From: Nemertoderma westbladi
Lineage: Eukaryota; Xenacoelomorpha; Nemertodermatida; Nemertodermatidae
Direction: 5' to 3'
Assembly: GCA_032718475.1 (NCBI GenBank)
Contig: JAUCBJ010001633.1
Span: 1-33,834 of the forward strand
Length of the DNA stretch: 33,834 bases
Of the stretch, positions 19,139 through 27,533 are shown one piece after another. A program made the translations under genes and the position numbers. The notes under the pieces are model-generated. The model had not been told where the DNA came from. It searched no databases and saw only the letters and a program-made list of their open reading frames with translations. How positions within the stretch are numbered: position 1 is the first letter of the stretch; the number at the start of each line of letters is the position of its first letter.

Positions 19139-19640
19139 GGTTACATTTCAACACTCATACTGGTTAAAATGGGTAGTGATAACGTGTTAACGTTTTTCAC
19201 TTTGTTGTATCGTGTTGTTAGTTGTTATATATATATATGCATTCATTTATTAACTGTAATACTAGTGAGTATTATTTGTTCTTTGCTTCATGAATTCAGT
19301 CTATGTAGATACTGAAATATATGATCGAAACGTTTATTTTTTTTTTTTTCTTCTCGTCCTAGTTTAGAAATTTTTATTATATTATACTCTCTATAAATCA
19401 TAGATGAAGTCAGTATTTTATATTATAGGTTCTTTGATATATATATGGTAAAATATTATTATGGTATAATATGATATACCGTATTATGGTATAAGTTGGT
19501 ATATATTATTTCTGCTTATATCCTAACATATTAAGTTCAATATTACTAGTTATTTTCGATACCATTAAGGTGATGTTATAAAGTATATTAAAATTATACG
19601 GAAATGTTATTCAGATATTATATCATATTTATAATTATTG
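19139..19640. other. AT-rich spacer, no gene seen
   Basis: Very AT-rich, with a poly-T run near 19340 and TATTATGGTATAA-type short palindromes around 19440-19500. There is no coding frame. It separates the gag-like ORF from the 41-bp array. Confidence 0.6.
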
Positions 19641-20517
19641 ATGAAAGACTTACGGATGCGGAGTTGTCTTTCAATAATGTTTAATAGATGTAAGACCTAC
19701 GGAGTAGGCTTTCAATAACAGTTACTAGATGTAAGACCTACGGAGTAGGCTTTCAATAACAGTAACTAGATGTAAGACCTACGGAGTAGGCTTTCGATAA
19801 CATTAACTAGATGTAAGACCTACGGAGTAGGCTTTCAATAACAGTTACTAGATGTAAGACCTACGGAGTAGGCTTTCGATAACATTAACTAGATGTAAGA
19901 CCTACGGAGTAGGCTTTCGATAACATTAACTAGATGTAAGACCTACGGAGTAGGCTTTCGATAACATTAACTAGATGTAAGACCTACGGAGTAGGCTTTC
20001 AATAACAGTTACTAGATGTAAGACCTACGGAGTAGGCTTTCGATAACATTAACTAGATGTAAGACCTACGGAGTAGGCTTTCAATAACAGTAACTAGATG
20101 TAAGACCTACGGAGTAGGCTTTCAATACCAGTGACTAGATGCAAGACCTACGGTGTAGGCTTTCGATAACATTAACTAGATGTAAGACCCACGGAGTAGG
20201 CTTTCAATAACAGTAACTAGATGTAAGACCTACAGAGTAGGCTTTCAATAATGTTTGATAAGATGTAAGACCTACGCTGTAGGCTTTCGATAACAATAAC
20301 TAGATGTAAGACCTACGGAGTAGGCCTTCAATAATGTTTACTACTAGGATCGGCATGCTCAATAATGTTTACTAGAAGTAAGATCTAGACAGAGTAGGCT
20401 TTCAATGTTTACTAGATGTAAGACCTACGGCGTAGGCTTTCAATAATGTTTAATAGATGTAAGACCTACGGAGTAGGCTTTCAATAGTGCTTACTACTTG
20501 ATCTAAGATCTACGCAG
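19641..20517 (+). repeat. 41-bp hairpin repeat array, about 21 units
   Basis: Regular 41-bp spacing from 19692 (AAGACCTACGGAGTAGGCTT, then TTCAATAACAGTTACTAGATGT or TTCGATAACATTAACTAGATGT). Each unit holds CCTAC-GGA-GTAGG, an inverted repeat able to form a 5-bp stem with a 3-base loop, flanked by partly complementary A- and T-rich bases. Two main spacer types alternate irregularly. Units at the edges (first near 19645, the last five or so from 20266) are diverged and some have indels, while the centre is homogeneous. It sits between the gag and RT coding regions of the same element. Confidence 0.92.
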
Positions 20518-20915
20518 TCAGTTTCCAACTACGAAACATACAAACTTTCTGGGTTTCCTGACTGCAAACAAATCTTCGTCATACACTTCATAGTCAATAA
20601 CAATCTAACCGCTAAACGGCGTAATCGCATTTCTTGTCATTTCTCCATTATTACAGTTTAGACTACATTACTTTTTAACAGCCAATGACACTGCAGGTGC
20701 AACTACACAGAGCCATAACGATAGAAACAACTATCAGCCATAATATTATTGGTGGTTAATATAGTAAGCACACACTGAATAGAATAATACAATACCGATA
20801 ATATGAAGGTATTTATTTAAAGTTGTTATTTACGTTCAATGTGTGGTTACATAGTTTGACTTTACAGTACCAATGTACGTACGATGAGTTTTATATAGAT
20901 AATGTTTTATATACC

Positions 20916-22121
20916 ATGGGTAAAGAATTTGTCAGAGAAATACCCATCAAACATTTATTAGTCGAAAGGAATCGATCCTTGGAAACACCGACGGAAAGAT
21001 TCCTTGAGCTGCAGTTACTTCCAAGTGACTTCTTATTGAGAGATTTTCCATCTACTCCGTTAAATATTGATAACCTCAATGCTGACATGAACGCAGCTGG
21101 AACATTAGATAGTGACGATATAACCACTCTGATAAACGGCTTGCGCTACGGTGTTGAAATTGGATACAGAGGTCCACGAGATTGTCAGGTGACGAGAGGG
21201 AATAATAACAGCGCCCTTGATAACGCAATTATAGTCGACGACTTGCTTGTCAATGAAGTCAATAACGGTTACCTACGAGGACCTTTTCGCAAACGCCCTT
21301 TGACAAGCAAAACCCAGGTGCTACAGATCGTTAACGCATTGACTCTCAGCCTCACTGAAGGTAAAAAGCCGCGATTATGCGTTGATTGTACCAATGATTC
21401 TAATGGGACTGTTAACAGTTTCATAACCGACGAGGATGCGACCGTTGAATATACAACTGTTGACAACATAGTGAAGGGTGTTCAAGTGTGTGGGAGGGGC
21501 GCACTCATCGGGAAAATGGACGTTAAAGACGCCTTTAAAACCCTACCACTTTCTATGTCAGACTGGACACTATTTGGGATACGTTGGCGAAGCCTATTTT
21601 TCGTTTATGTGAAACTGGTGTTTGGACTTCGAAGTGCGAGTAGGATTTTTCAGAATTATAGTACTGCTATAAGGTTGTCATTAGAAGGTCACCTAGCTTC
21701 TGTCCCCTGTCCAGAGGTGTTCGGATGTGATTTAAATACGGATAAAAAAATAGTATTTTGCAACGAACTGTGCCATCTAGATTCTTTGCTAGATGACACA
21801 ATCGTAATAACAATAGCGCATATTGGAATAGCTAGTTTCATTTTTCAAACTGTATTATATCGATTCCAATTTTATGGCATTCCGTTGAACAGCGGTAAGA
21901 CTTTCTATCCCAACAACAGACAAGTTGTATTTGGAATAGGCATCGACACTTTAACTCAGATATTTTTCGTGCCAGAAGATAAAAGAATAAGGGCTATGCA
22001 GCAAATCGATGAAATTGATAAAATTTCACCAGGTGACTTGGTTGAAAAATCCTTGATACAGTCGTCTATTGGAAGACTCTCATTCATTAGCAAAGCTATT
22101 TGTGCAGGTGAGTATTTTTAA
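20916..22121 (+). CDS. DIRS-type reverse transcriptase
   Basis: The likely start is the ATG at 20916 (MGKEFVREI); the frame is open from 20823. RT motifs are KPRLCVDCTNDSN, IGKMDVKDAFKTLPL (catalytic Asp near 21519), LFGIRWRSLFFVYVKLVFGL, then SASRIF. The active site is DSLLDDTIVI with the Asp pair at 21792-21797, where most retroelements have Tyr and here Leu precedes. GIPLNSGKTFYP and the RLSFISKAI block follow. The lack of an integrase and the direct link to an RNase H and recombinase support the DIRS group. The frame stops at 22119-22121 after a T5 run, but RT-RNase H connecting sequence (KTFNRSAVRPADAKT) continues one frame over, so the end is a frameshift and not a natural terminus. Confidence 0.85.
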   Translation: MGKEFVREIPIKHLLVERNRSLETPTERFLELQLLPSDFLLRDFPSTPLNIDNLNADMNAAGTLDSDDITTLINGLRYGVEIGYRGPRDCQVTRGNNNSALDNAIIVDDLLVNEVNNGYLRGPFRKRPLTSKTQVLQIVNALTLSLTEGKKPRLCVDCTNDSNGTVNSFITDEDATVEYTTVDNIVKGVQVCGRGALIGKMDVKDAFKTLPLSMSDWTLFGIRWRSLFFVYVKLVFGLRSASRIFQNYSTAIRLSLEGHLASVPCPEVFGCDLNTDKKIVFCNELCHLDSLLDDTIVITIAHIGIASFIFQTVLYRFQFYGIPLNSGKTFYPNNRQVVFGIGIDTLTQIFFVPEDKRIRAMQQIDEIDKISPGDLVEKSLIQSSIGRLSFISKAICAGEYF

Positions 22122-22153
22122 GACATTTAATAGATCTGCTGTGCGTCCCGCAG

Positions 22154-22750
22154 ACGCAAAAACTAGTGGAATTTTCTAGTGAAGTCAAGGAAGACTTAAA
22201 GTTCTGGAGGGAAGCACTAGAATACTTGGAGGCCGGAGGGGCACCTCTTCATAATCCAACGATTTTAATGCCTTCAACACATGAGTTAGCTACCGATGCC
22301 ACATTAACTGCTATAGGTGCGGTATGTGGGACCCAGTGGTTTAGCTTGGTTTTCCCAGAATGGTTACAGGCGACGGAGAATAACATTGCGTTCAAGGAAC
22401 TCACAGCTGTAATATTAGCAATTACGGTTTGGGGGAGCCAATTTTGTGGTCAAAGGTTGTTGTTACACACAGACAATCAGACTAATATTGGAGCATTGGC
22501 CAAAGGTAGTACATCGTGCAGGCCGCTAATGGCACTCATAAGATACATGTATTACCACTGCATGAAATATGGAATTATGGTGTACATCAACTACGTGAAT
22601 ACACACGACAACCGCGCACCTGATTTACTTAGCAGGTTAAAAATAGACGTTTTCAAGGCTGAATTCTCAAACATGACAGAGAGACCAACTGATGCTCTAT
22701 CGCCGTGGTCTGAAATATCGGAATTTGTCAAAGATGCATGTTTTTTATAA
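22154..22750 (+). CDS. RNase H domain of the DIRS element
   Basis: This is the continuation of the RT protein after two frame changes, at the T5 run (22114-22118) and near the A5 run (22158-22162). The GTG at 22166 is not a real start. RNase H motifs are LATDATLTAIGAV (first Asp), FKELTAV (Glu), LHTDNQTNIGA (Asp) and HDNRAPDLLSRL (final Asp region and DIRS-like end), so the four acidic positions are all present. The domain degrades the RNA strand of the RNA:DNA hybrid in reverse transcription. It ends at 22750, 273 bp before the convergent recombinase gene. Confidence 0.85.
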   Translation, partial: TQKLVEFSSEVKEDLKFWREALEYLEAGGAPLHNPTILMPSTHELATDATLTAIGAVCGTQWFSLVFPEWLQATENNIAFKELTAVILAITVWGSQFCGQRLLLHTDNQTNIGALAKGSTSCRPLMALIRYMYYHCMKYGIMVYINYVNTHDNRAPDLLSRLKIDVFKAEFSNMTERPTDALSPWSEISEFVKDACFL

Positions 22751-23022
22751 GAAACAATTCATTAAAACGATACAAATTATTAACGAAAGATCCGTTAGAA
22801 ATGCATGTTGCTTTTTTGTTATTTTTTTTTTTTTTACATATATAAGAAACTATATATTTCATTTAAAATGATAGTATGTATGAGAATTACAAGCAATATT
22901 TCACTGATACAACATAAAAATTGGTTTATTATTATATATTATATATATTATAAAAGTACGATATTGGAATATCATACATTGATTAATAAAAGTTTCCAAT
23001 GATATACACCGAGTTAAATTAA
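22751..23022. other. Convergent intergenic region, AT-rich
   Basis: 272 bp between the ends of the RNase H and recombinase genes. It is strongly AT-rich, with a T-run at 22826-22837 and TATATA stretches at 22935-22955. It must hold the 3' ends of both converging transcripts; no clear polyadenylation pair or hairpin stands out. Confidence 0.5.
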
Positions 23023-23913
23023 TCAGAATTTTGACAGCAACCTCTGGGCATCCAACACATCCTTGTCATGTGGTCTCACATAGATCATATAACAGTCACT
23101 ACTCCAACGGCCGAGTTTTTTAATCAGCCCGGTGGATACGCCGTGTCTTGCTGCTTCTGTGGCAAGGCCTGCCCGTAGACTATGACTACTGTACTCCATT
23201 CCAAGATACTTATGTATAACAGTGTTTACATCCTGTTCGCGTAGCCTGTGCCCAGAAGGACTTATAAAAAGGGGTGCGTTGGCTGTAGCAATAAGGTCAC
23301 GATAGGACAAGTACCGCTGCAGGGCTCTATATGGGCATATCAGGTTGCCAATTTTTGCAACAGGGCATTTGATGCTCGAGTGAGTTGTTTTTGTCTGCTT
23401 CAATACTATGACAAAATGGCGAGGATACATTTGCACATCATCGCGCTTCAAACGTACTAATTCAGAGACACGCAGTGCGGCATAAAATTCCAGAAATAAA
23501 TAAGCGCACATAAAATGAAATTCCAATCCAGAAACATTTGTGTCAGAACTAATTAGGCGCTTAAGTTTTACCATCATGCCTATCGTCACTGGAGGGCGGC
23601 GCAATACGTCATCTGAAATATTCGCGTATCCACGCAGCAAAGATCTAATCTTTGAACCAGTTACACACACTTTGACACCATTGGTTTGTGCAAAGCTTTT
23701 TATACCCGAGACCATACTTCGCACAGAAGCAGAAGAATATTTGCTAATATACGTCGAAGCAATGAAAGTTTCTAGAGAACGATCAGTGACAGGGGTTGGT
23801 GATAAGCAGTGCAGTAGACAGCACGCCACATATTTACTCCACCATGCATTATATTTCTGGCGAGTTGAATCACGTAGACTGTTGTCATAAAGTGTATCCA
23901 GAATTAAATTCAT
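23023..23913 (-). CDS. Tyrosine recombinase (YR) of the DIRS element
   Basis: A 296-residue uninterrupted protein on the minus strand, starting at an ATG. An N-terminal core-binding region (about 1-105) has helical SAM-like character. The catalytic domain has Arg-I in AALRVSELVRL (R148), a beta-strand lysine in VLKQTKT (K172 or K175), H-x-x-R in SSHSLRAGLATEAA (H244, R247), GRW in place of the second His (W270), and the nucleophile in DCYMIYVRP (Y278). All catalytic positions are present, and the GRW variant is the form usual in DIRS-group enzymes. The enzyme would integrate the circular DNA copy. Its orientation is opposite to gag, RT and RNase H, so it needs its own promoter, presumably in 23914-24634. 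Confidence 0.9.
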   Translation of the reverse strand: MNLILDTLYDNSLRDSTRQKYNAWWSKYVACCLLHCLSPTPVTDRSLETFIASTYISKYSSASVRSMVSGIKSFAQTNGVKVCVTGSKIRSLLRGYANISDDVLRRPPVTIGMMVKLKRLISSDTNVSGLEFHFMCAYLFLEFYAALRVSELVRLKRDDVQMYPRHFVIVLKQTKTTHSSIKCPVAKIGNLICPYRALQRYLSYRDLIATANAPLFISPSGHRLREQDVNTVIHKYLGMEYSSHSLRAGLATEAARHGVSTGLIKKLGRWSSDCYMIYVRPHDKDVLDAQRLLSKF

Positions 23914-24634
23914 TTTTCAATATATTCATTCGCTAACATAGTAAAGGTACACCCATCTGATTTTCGCAAAAAGCAAAGCTAAGCAATTGCAAAAAGCAAC
24001 TTTATTTTCTTCTTTGGGGTTTGGGGATTTCGGTTTTCTTAGCCCGATATTTGACATATATTAATCCTTGTATTTAGATCAAAGGAACGGACATCCTACG
24101 CTAATTTCATTCTGAACATAACCATTTGTTTGGATTACAGACGACTTCAGACACATATACTTATTCATAACAATATTATTTGCAGAAATAATCCCGGCAG
24201 CATTTGTTGATATTTAGGATTTAAAATAAGTCTTGCATAGTAATAGGTGCCCGTGGGTTATTGCGACTTGCAACTTAATTTCATCCCAAGGCAATTTACA
24301 TCTTGCCCCACAACGACATATCATTCCAGACAATTTGTCGCCGAGTCCTTCGACTCAGCCATATACTTACTATAGATACCGAAACTAAACTCTTTGTTTA
24401 ACCTACTTAGTCGCGAACGATTACGGAGCTGACAACAACAGACGGCATTCACTCGGATCACAGTAGACAGCAACTACTAGCAGTGAAACAAGAATTGTAA
24501 AAACACTTTAGCGATACTTGTTATTCCCGTTCTCTTTGAAAAGCATTACTTAATTTATTTAGGATAAAGCCACCCAGCGGGAGCAGAGAGTATTACATCT
24601 CTGATAATAGCCAAATTATTTGCCGTAAATAGAA
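23914..24634. other. Right flank of the YR element; no gene seen
   Basis: AT-rich non-coding sequence. It includes TTTGGGGTTTGGGG (about 24014-24027) and a small GAGTC-CTTC-GACTC hairpin near 24342. It should contain the recombinase promoter (minus direction) and perhaps the right terminal repeat of the YR element, but I found no repeat pair that proves the end. It is bounded on the right by the first copy of a 14-bp direct repeat. Confidence 0.4.
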
Positions 24635-24635
24635 T

Positions 24636-24649
24636 ATCTTCTTTGGTGT
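24636..24649 (+). repeat. Left copy of 14-bp direct repeat (likely target-site duplication)
   Basis: ATCTTCTTTGGTGT, identical to 27429-27442. The pair brackets the minus-strand RLE-type LINE remnant exactly: the 5' end of its coding region lies within about 10 bp of the right copy. Confidence 0.6.
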
Positions 24650-24796
24650 CTAGCTAGCTATATTTATTTTAATTACAAAAAAAAATTTTTCTACAAACAA
24701 ACAATTGCACAGATACCCATCACCAAGATACAATGAAACTTTTAAAACTTATTTGTAAGGAGCACAAAATTTTGAAAATTTTTAGTTTAAAGCGCT

Positions 24797-25553
24797 CTAG
24801 ACGCAAGGTAGCCCAGCACCGTCATCCTGCCCTAGGCCGCTCCTCCACTTCACCCTGGATCCCCGAAGGCAGTGGGTGGGGCTGCGGATGACCGCCAGCT
24901 GGATGCGGGTTCGAACCCAGCCCATGGTGACGCTGTAAGGACGCCCCCATGACCGATGAAGCCGGTCAGCCACCACGCGAAGCAGGTGATTTGCCTGAGG
25001 AGCGAGTACTCCGCAGCAGGACGCAACGAAAGGTGAAAAGTCACCTCTTCGAGCAGTAACTGCGTCTGCACAGAGCCGCCTCTTCTCGTCTTCGGCAGAC
25101 ACTAGTATTGACATCGGGGCGCGACCCACATAAGACTCGGCGTCAAGGTTTACAACCCAGATGTCTATCAACGCCTGAGTCTGTGGGTTTAGTGCGCCCC
25201 GGATGCCCACGTCACATCGAAGACCAGCTGCTCCCTCCTCCCCCCTGCTGCTCCCGGACTATTGGCTCACGCACCACGTTACGCGGTCCAAATGCGAGCG
25301 CGGCGAGATCCCCGAAAACATCCCGCAGTTCGTTATGGCGTTGGATGACAAGGCCACCTTTTTTACAATTTAAACCGTGGTTTAAATCAAAGGCAGCCCC
25401 ACACCCATCGCACCTGCTCGGAACTGCCGCCAAGGGGCGACCATAGCGGATCGCCAGGGCGTCCCGGAACTCCTGTGGGGACAAGTCTAGGTGGTGGTCG
25501 GCTAGCGGGACAGCAGAAATCCACCCGCTCCTGATCCCGCACCTGAAGGCACC
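24797..25553 (-). pseudogene. C-terminal zinc motif and restriction-like endonuclease, frameshifted
   Basis: Two minus-strand frames. The first (25553 to 25212) contains LDLSPQEFRDALAIRYG, then the zinc motif CDGCGAAFDLNHGLNC and a GGLVIQRHNELRD helix. The second (25210 to 24797) contains GIRGALNPQTQALIDIWVVN, the SAEDEKRR helix, GRPYSVTMGWVRTRIQLA and an RGSRVKWRSGLGQDDGAGL end. The order of C2HC motif, acidic strand residues and basic helix matches the PD-(D/E)XK-like domain of RLE LINEs, which nicks the insertion target. A frameshift near 25212 separates the halves, and the usual Lys-Lys-Tyr of the helix reads Arg-Arg-Leu, so the enzyme is not functional. Confidence 0.7.
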
Positions 25554-25554
25554 T

Positions 25555-27255
25555 GATCCTCTCCGAACGCGCGTTGGCTATGTTGTGGCGCAACCCAGAC
25601 ACGAAGGCCGTCGCTTCCTCCGCCAACGTCGCAACTACGTCACGGCCCACTGCACCCCCTGGTAGTCTGTATTTGGAACCGCAGAGCTGAGTCGCCCGTC
25701 TCCACTGATGGAGCAGGCAGTCCGGCGCGGCCCCCTTCCCTACCAGTGGGGCCCCATATGCCCTTGTCATTAGGTCATGAGGGTCGGTGTTCCTTCGGGG
25801 CTCCCCACCTGTGCTCCACTGGTTGCTGAACACAGTTCCGTCCGTAGCAACTTGCGGCTGTCTCACGGTTTGCAAACCGACAGGCGGACCCGTGGGTACA
25901 GACAAGCCAACAGACGGACATGTGGGGACAGACAATCTGACAGGCGGACCCGTGGGGACAGACAAACCGACAGGCGGACCCATGGGGACAGACAAACCGA
26001 CCGCCGGACCCATGGGGACAGACAAACCAGCAGGCAGACCCGTGGGGACAGACAAACCGACAGGTGGGCCCGTGGGGACAGACAAACCGGCAGGAGGACC
26101 TGAGGGAACAGACAAATCGACAGGCGGACCCATGGGGACAGACAACCCGCCAGGCGGACCCGTGGGGACAGACGAACCGACAGGTGAACCCGTGGGGACA
26201 AACAAACCGACAGGCAGACCCGAGGGGACAGAAAAACCGACCGCCGGACCCGTGGGGACAGACAAACCAACAGGCGGACCTGTGGGGACAGACAAACCGA
26301 CAGGTGGGCCCGTGGGGACAGACAAACCGGCAGGAGGACCTGAGGGAACAGACAAATCGACAGGTGGACCCATGGGGACAGACAACCCGCCAGGCGGACC
26401 AGTGGGGACAGGCCAACCGACAGAAGGACCCGTGGCGACAGACAGACCGACAGGTGGACCCGTGGGGACAGACGAACCGACAGGCGGACCGGGTGGGACA
26501 GACAAAGTGACAGCCAAACCCGTGGGGACAGACTGGCCGACAGGCGAACCCGTGGGGATAGACAATACGACGGGCGGACCCGTGGGGACAGACGAACCGA
26601 CAGGTGAACCCGTGGGGACAAACAAACCGACAGGCAGACCCGAGGGGACAGAAAAACCGACCGCCGGACCCGTGGGGACAGACAAACCAACAGGCGGACC
26701 TGTGGGGAGGGACAAGCCGACATGCGGACCCGTGGGGACAGACAAACCGACCAGCGGACCCGTGGGAACAGACAAGCCGACAGGCGGACCCGTGGGGAGA
26801 GACAAACCGACAGGCGGACCCATGGGGACAGAAAAACCGACGGGCGGACCGGTGGGGGCGGACAGACCGACGGGCGGACCCGTGGGGACAGATAAACCGA
26901 CCACCGGGACCGACATACTGACACGGTAAGGGGAACGGCGTGTCACCAACGTGTCGCTCAGCGAGTGAAAAGAACAATCGCTGTCGGACCGGTCCGACAA
27001 TGTATCGTCAAGGGAGTCGTCCCCCCTCCCCAACTCAGAAGGAAGCGGCTGGGAAATGGACGCAATCGCTGATGCCGGCCCGTCTCATTGTCCATCAATG
27101 ATCGGGGTGGGTTGAGGGGTTGTCGGCGAACCGACTCCGCCGTTCAGGCACCGTCTCCGCTTGCCGGGAATGCAGTCCCAGCATTCTCGGCCTGCCCTTA
27201 CGCAGGGGCACCACGCACCGCGCTTACAAGTGCCGTTAATACCGCATCTGCAGCA
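25555..27255 (-). pseudogene. LINE N-terminal protein with Cys motif and 10-residue repeats
   Basis: One minus-strand frame, interrupted by a single TGA at 27085-27087 (a CpG-type change from CGA is plausible). It starts at 27255 with a Cys-rich motif (CCRCGINGTCK, then CPCVRAGRECWDC, IPGKRRRCLN) that probably binds nucleic acid. It then runs through an acidic Ser/Asp-rich linker (GRGDDSLDDTLSDRSDSD) and about 35 copies of a VGLSVPTGPP-type decapeptide. It ends in RAYGAPLVGKGAAPDCLLHQ, WRRATQLCGSKYRLPGG and TLAEEATAFVSG, the conserved block that normally precedes RT. The last codons near 25550 cross into the endonuclease part in a different frame. A further N-terminal frame (27422-27198) is out of phase and may be the true start. 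Confidence 0.65.
25873..26912 (-). repeat. 30-bp coding minisatellite, about 35 copies
   Basis: Strict 30-bp periodicity (plus strand unit like CCGACAGGCGGACCCGTGGG then GACAGACAAA) over about 1040 bp. As 30 is a multiple of three and the units lack stops, nearly every frame on both strands is open. The minus frame is the meaningful one, because unique LINE domains lie on both sides in it, giving VGLSVPTGPP-like decapeptides. Copies vary, but blocks are copied together: 26161-26289 equals 26581-26709 (offset 420), and 26049-26160 nearly equals 26289-26400 (offset 240). Confidence 0.95.
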
Positions 27256-27428
27256 TGAGGGCATCCCTGTGATGGTCGATCGCTAACAGTGTCCGCAAGC
27301 CACAAACGTTCTGGGTTGTCAGCAATGTCAAACGCCGTAATGGTGGCCTCCTCAGTCTGGCTGTCGGCACTATCAAAGGTGCTATACTGACCTACAGTGG
27401 CTAGGTAGTCTACATACAACATAACATA

Positions 27429-27442
27429 ATCTTCTTTGGTGT
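27429..27442 (+). repeat. Right copy of 14-bp direct repeat (likely target-site duplication)
   Basis: ATCTTCTTTGGTGT, identical to 24636-24649. After it, a T/A-rich stretch ending in TTGCAG leads into the BEL/Pao region. Confidence 0.6.
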
Positions 27443-27533
27443 TGATTATTTATTTTGCAGAACAAATATGTAGTTAATACGTCTTTATAGTTGCAACATA
27501 CTATTTGTGCATAGATTATATTAACTTGCCATC

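Larger units (their letters stand above)
17522..23913 (+). mobile_element. DIRS-group tyrosine-recombinase retrotransposon, recombinase inverted
   Basis: The block holds a gag-like protein with a zinc knuckle, an RT of DIRS type followed by RNase H, and a complete tyrosine recombinase. No DDE integrase or aspartic protease is present. That set defines the DIRS order, which integrates by recombination through circular DNA instead of an integrase. Unlike most DIRS/Ngaro elements, the recombinase is on the opposite strand and converges on RNase H (273 bp between stop codons); the Volvox element kangaroo is the known example of an inverted recombinase. A 41-bp repeat array separates gag from RT. 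The outer ends are unresolved: terminal repeats could lie in 15.4-17.5 kb and 23.9-24.6 kb, but I found no matching pair by eye. Confidence 0.75.
24650..27428 (-). mobile_element. RLE-type LINE, internally deleted, with coding minisatellite
   Basis: Minus-strand element with, in coding order, an N-terminal Cys-rich motif, a long 10-residue repeat region, the start of the RT-proximal conserved region and then the C-terminal restriction-like endonuclease domain. The RT catalytic core is missing, so a large internal deletion joins the two ends near 25550. One stop and several frameshifts add to the damage. It is bounded by 14-bp direct repeats. The GC content is much higher than in the flanks. 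It differs in sequence from the RLE LINE at 14.2-15.35 kb but shares the C2HC-nuclease layout. Confidence 0.7.

Noticed and set aside
9587-20358. Exact 15-bp inverted match between 9587-9601 (GCATGCCGATCCTAG) and 20344-20358
   Set aside because: About one 15-mer match is expected by chance in a window this size. No extension on either side.
19641-20517. CRISPR-like reading of the 41-bp, 34-bp or 19-bp arrays
   Set aside because: Units abut or have repeated spacers of the same few types. There are no unique spacers and no cas genes, and the context is a eukaryotic retroelement.
22108-22153. A GTGAGT...CAG intron between RT and RNase H
   Set aside because: Removing 46 bp does not restore the RNase H frame, and the supposed intron encodes the expected RT-RNase H connection in a third frame. 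Homopolymer frameshifts explain it better.
24907-24917. GGTTCGAACCC, a Pol III B-box/tRNA T-loop match
   Set aside because: It lies inside the GWVRTR coding block of the RLE LINE on the other strand, with no A box and no tRNA fold.
25787-26929. Long plus-strand open frames across the 30-bp minisatellite (380 codons and others)
   Set aside because: A 30-bp unit without stops leaves nearly all frames open. Unique LINE domains flank the repeat only in the minus-strand frame.
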